A stretch of 64,000 bases of DNA, taken from Acetobacter farinalis (lineage in GTDB: Bacteria > Pseudomonadota > Alphaproteobacteria > Acetobacterales > Acetobacteraceae). Shown here in pieces: positions 63,944 through 64,000 of the stretch; the stretch's first letter is position 1; every line of letters begins with the position of its first letter. The notes beneath the pieces were generated by a model. That model did not search any database, was not told the DNA's origin, and saw nothing but the letters and a program-made list of their open reading frames with translations. A program made the position numbers and the translations under genes. Where the stretch lies: positions 124,001-188,000 of the forward strand of contig NZ_JAPIUX010000003.1 of the NCBI RefSeq assembly GCF_026240015.1. The letters run 5' to 3'.

Positions 63944-64000
63944 TGCACCAGAATGAGTGCCTTATAAACACGGTCGTGCTGGCTGTCCAGCGGGTGAAAA

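Overview
The window is chromosomal DNA of a Gram-negative alphaproteobacterium, most likely an acetic acid bacterium (Acetobacteraceae, Acetobacter-like). The evidence is a high G+C backbone; ATP12, an NDUFS4-type complex I subunit and an NDUFAF6-like protein (all shared with mitochondria); the dusB-ntrBC-ntrYX-hfq-hflX order; fused IspDF; membrane-bound ferritin MbfA; a large Hint-domain protein of the kind common in acetic acid bacteria; a GntP gluconate permease; and a periplasmic PQQ-type sugar dehydrogenase. This is inferred from gene content and not from a marker-gene search.

Layout. 1-7.9 kb (minus strand): start of ffh, a Spy/CpxP-like periplasmic protein, a possible 56-residue membrane protein, ATP12, an AsmA-like protein, an RluC-type pseudouridine synthase, rarA and a LolA-family protein. 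8-15.6 kb: iron exporter mbfA with a Fur-like dyad, ubiA, rsmE, glutamate-cysteine ligase, a DHA2 efflux pump and gntP. 15.7-19.9 kb (minus): yfgM-like, bamB and der, plus a small exported protein. 20-25.2 kb (plus): a translationally coupled GT9-GT4-asnB cassette, then ygfZ and hisI. 25.2-34 kb: lpxB, a SulP transporter, msrPQ, the Hint protein, a beta-hydroxyacid dehydrogenase and a squalene-synthase-fold protein. 34.2-38.5 kb (plus): sodB, clpB (heat-shock-like promoter) and a NUDIX hydrolase. 38.5-48.7 kb (minus): an arginase-family enzyme and the nitrogen-regulation block hflX-hfq-ntrX-ntrY-ntrC-ntrB-dusB. 48.8-51.4 kb: an 8-oxoguanine-deaminase-like enzyme and ispDF.

From 51.5 to 58.9 kb lies an A+T-richer accessory block. 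It holds a GT4-GT2 fusion, a pyruvyl-transferase/coiled-coil protein, a GT2-GT4 fusion in the reverse domain order, and UDP-galactopyranose mutase. Together they suggest a pyruvylated, galactofuranose-containing surface polysaccharide. The block ends near tRNA-Arg. The last 5 kb holds three tRNA genes, the NDUFS4-like subunit, gpt, the sugar dehydrogenase, a YfdX protein and gpsA.

Most of the window is housekeeping: envelope biogenesis (lpxB, bamB, lolA, AsmA), redox and stress defence (gshA, sodB, msrPQ, clpB, mbfA) and nitrogen control. The points most worth a second look are the mirrored glycosyltransferase fusions, the coiled-coil pyruvyl transferase, the Hint protein, the degenerate sigma-54 contact loops in both NtrC and NtrX, and a promoter with a perfect dyad directly in front of the ntr operon. 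I see no CRISPR array, phage, transposase or integrase.
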